DNA of 64,000 nt, taken from positions 8,496,501-8,560,500 of the forward strand of contig NC_088315.1 of the NCBI RefSeq assembly GCF_910592395.1, read 5' to 3'. A model generated the notes under the pieces. That model saw only the letters and a list, made by a program, of their open reading frames with translations, was not told the origin of the DNA and searched no databases. Both the position numbers and the translations under genes were made by a program. Shown here one piece after another: positions 61,170-64,000 of this stretch. The DNA comes from Lineus longissimus (lineage: Eukaryota; Nemertea; Pilidiophora; Heteronemertea; Lineidae). Position 1 is the first letter of the stretch; the number at the start of each line of letters is the position of its first letter.

Positions 61170-64000
61170 GGAAACATCAAGAGAATGAACAGTAAAATCG
61201 CACAATGATGATAAGACTCATTTCGATTATTGTACGATCCTATATTTCTGTTAATTTTTTTTTCACACGCGAAACCATGAATTCAAAAGTTTAGCTGATC
61301 CTGCCGTATAATGATTTCTTAGACTCATGCTTTACAGACAGGAGAAATCACGGATCCGACTTAAACCAGGGACACATACGCGTTTGGAGTCGAACTTTTC
61401 CGCTCTATCAGGGATCAACATCCATGCCATATAATTGGAGAAGGACTGAAACGGCACTGCTTGAGGACCTCAACGCCACGATTGTGTTGAAGGAATGAGA
61501 GGTTGTACCCAAAGTACCCGCTTCTAGTTGATTGAAAGCCGACCAACACTGCCAGTGATATATTTATCATGACGTAGGCTAGGACACGAAACAATATAAA
61601 CGGCCGACAGAACTCCAAACCCAACGGAAAAAGTTGTCTGTTTTATTACTTGCACCCGAAGTCAAAAGCACAATTCCCCACCTTTAAGCCGGATTTGACA
61701 CCACGATCACCGAATTCCACGAATGCATCACCACACAGATTTCAATGAGGCAAAGGTAACAATCTTTGAAATAAAATGTGATCAAATCTGGTGGAATTCG
61801 CAAAACAAACACATAAAAAACGTTGACGTAGAACTTAATCACGATCACACGATGAGAAACGCAAAACACAACGAAATGCTCTCGAAAGTATGGTTTGGTC
61901 GTTTCTGTCCCGATGTTTATTTTGTTAACGTCTGCATCAACGAGCTGACGGCCTCGTTTACACTCCATCCCGTGACTGTCACCAAAACAAAGATGGCCGC
62001 GGCTTTATGGAAGAAGAAAGTTCTTTGTTTTTTTGTCTCGTTAGAGATCGATTCCATTCGTAAATTCCTATGAATTATGCCCCGCGTGGTGCAGATGATG
62101 GATCGTAATTTTCTTGGCCCCTGCTGTGGTCAATGATTATAGTGTCCAAACTGATTATAACCCATCTCTCTTTTGTTCAGGTGATCAGGTTTACCTTTAT
62201 TCAGGTGGTGGATTCGGCGGGGATCCGCTGATCCTCAAACCTTGCACTTAAGGCCCTAATTGCTATACAAGTATTGTGGTTCATCCTGGTATAACCAGTG
62301 GTTTTGAATAGACCTGTAGATGTACCCCACTACACGATAACTGAATCTCAGGATGGACATGCATGCACGATGTTTGCTCTACATCCGTGATTCATGTGGC
62401 CATTTTTTGTCCTTGCAAATATTTCTCTGCATGGCAATAATGATAAATGATACTTTTCTCTGTTACATTCTTAGATTGCTAACCAGTTTATCGCTCTCCA
62501 GACATAACCACCAGTAAAGATTTTTCAATAATTTGATTTGTGATGTTCGGAAGTCGGGAAAACGATAGGAAATCGTTGAAAATGTTGCACGGAACCAAAG
62601 TCTTTCGATGACTCTGATAGAACATAAGAAAAGCTAATTCTCTTCTTTTTCTTCTTCAGCGTTCGTTCTTCACTTGGAGGTGATTTCTCCAGAGAGTATT
62701 CCTCCTCAGATCCAAGGCGGTATGAAAACAGTTGGCCCTATCTTGGCTCAATGACCTTGATCTGTGTCGCAGGTTTTACCACGGCCGTACATGATGATGA
62801 TTATCAAACCAGGAAGTTTTGTTAAAAAATGAAATAAAATTGTGTAAAAGTTAAGTCGGAAATACCACAGATCTATAGACATGGATCCATGGAAATATTG
62901 ACTTTGAAACAAGCTTGACCAATTTTCTAATTGTTAAGAATCGATAATTATCATGAACCCAATGCAAATTGCATGCAAGTTTGTAATTATCATCAGTTCG
63001 ATTTGAATGAGTATAATTTCATAATGACATGGCTTCACTCGTAGCAAATAAACACCTATTTAAAAACACGAGGGCGTTTCTTTTTCGTGCTAACCGTCTC
63101 CCACTGTTCGAATAATGTAAATTACTGTACGCTAAAAGATATTCCAAAAACTAAAGCAATAGGCTAGAACAGAACAAAAGGTTTCAGAATACAACTAATG
63201 AGAATAAACATTAATAATGATTAAACTACACATTACGACTCAAAAACCATGTATACGCGTTAGCGATTATTTCTAGAAAGGTATAATTAGTTCGAATTTA
63301 ATAGGAAAATATTCTCTTCGCATTTGTTTTAGAATGTGAGTGTTGACGTCACGATACGGCATAGGGGCTTATATTGTAACCGAGACAACACCCGTCGACA
63401 CAGCGGCTGAGGATAATAGTTTCTTCGGACACTGTCGTACAGACACATACGGATCACCTACTTTGCAATTAACATGAAAAATTATACGTTTCTATTGTCA
63501 AAAAATGAGTGTTTTTATCAAAATGATAAAAATGTTTGGCTTATGCTTCAAAACCATGCGGGCGGGGACAGTATTCTATGACTTCCATTCCTTATCTACT
63601 CTCTGCTATCAGTTCACACAGCCTCTGCAAAAGATGTTTAGAGAAGGCAGAGGCTAAACAACTGCATTTGCTTTGATTGATGGTACCGACATAACGAGGT
63701 TTTAACATTGGCGTTTTTGGTTGATAGACGTTGTGAGATATCGTTTACAAGTTTTTTTCCTTCGTAGTTTACTTAAAGGGGAAATATCGTGATGATCTTC
63801 ACTAAAAAAATGGCAATTAATAGTTATACAAATTTGATTGTGTACAAGAAGTATCTGAGGCTGATGTAGTAGATAAAAGTTTAAGTTGTTACCTATACGA
63901 ATCAGGAATAGGCCTACTCTTAACTCCCATTTGGGACCTCATTGTGAAGTCTACTGCCTCTACTGCGAACCAGGTCCCTTGACGGGCCTCTTAGAGATGT
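61170..64000. other. Right end of window, no gene recognised
   Basis: No exon with a recognisable domain on either strand. ORFs at 61,684-62,073 overlap on opposite strands and look random. A CRE palindrome and a TATATT box near 63,344-63,375 could mark a promoter for a gene beyond the window. Confidence 0.4.
63344..63351. promoter_or_regulatory. CRE palindrome TGACGTCA
   Basis: A perfect TGACGTCA is followed 22 bp later by TTATATTGTAA and then a CG-containing stretch (ACCCGTCGACACAGCGG). The order suits a plus-strand CREB/ATF-type promoter, but no transcript can be assigned. Confidence 0.3.

Noticed and set aside
61684-62073. Overlapping ORFs of 94 and 116 codons on opposite strands
   Set aside because: Overlap antisense to each other, no recognisable domain, AT-rich context consistent with chance.

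Overview
The window reads as a stretch of an animal nuclear genome, most likely a marine invertebrate and plausibly a lophotrochozoan. Genes are split by many short GT-AG introns, and non-coding DNA is crowded with tRNA-derived SINEs, short inverted-repeat elements and minisatellites. No bacterial-type operons, rRNA or intact tRNA genes are visible. The species cannot be named from sequence alone.

Layout. (1) 1-4,280, plus strand: the last three visible coding exons of a gene whose end resembles PLEKHA5/6/7-type proteins, followed by a 33-bp minisatellite that is open in several frames. (2) 5,600-30,900: a repeat-dominated 25 kb. Two arrays of the same ~70-bp satellite (8.0-10.2 kb and 27.4-30.1 kb) lie mostly in opposite orientation. 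Between them are a decayed C2H2 zinc-finger gene, a ~150-bp tandem array, a ~1.4-kb tandemly duplicated unit (three full copies plus a relic), and a 4.2-kb element flanked by TTAA that sits inside the third copy and carries its own small intron-containing gene. (3) 30,917-33,130, minus: a complete six-exon UBE2T (Fanconi-pathway ubiquitin-conjugating enzyme). (4) 36,067-42,565, minus: an eleven-exon carotenoid oxygenase of the BCO1/BCO2/RPE65 family, with all four iron-ligand histidine motifs and a 548-residue product. (5) 42,943-50,670, minus: a four-exon gene for a 2,211-residue C2H2 zinc-finger protein. (6) 52,684-53,378: a 695-bp element with ~170-bp terminal inverted repeats and an exact 9-bp target duplication, as in Mutator-like elements. 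(7) 54,569-61,060, minus: two tandem class-A GPCR genes with the same four-exon plan, and between them a long ORF that looks like the 5' exon of a third, diverged receptor. (8) 61,070-64,000: no gene recognised.

The genes do not form a pathway. The linked structure is tandem duplication (the GPCR pair) and intron loading: the same SINE family lies in introns of three genes, and a 335-bp TTAA-ended element occurs twice in introns of the carotenoid oxygenase. Exon boundaries were read by eye from splice sites, reading-frame continuity and family knowledge. No alignments or database searches were run.
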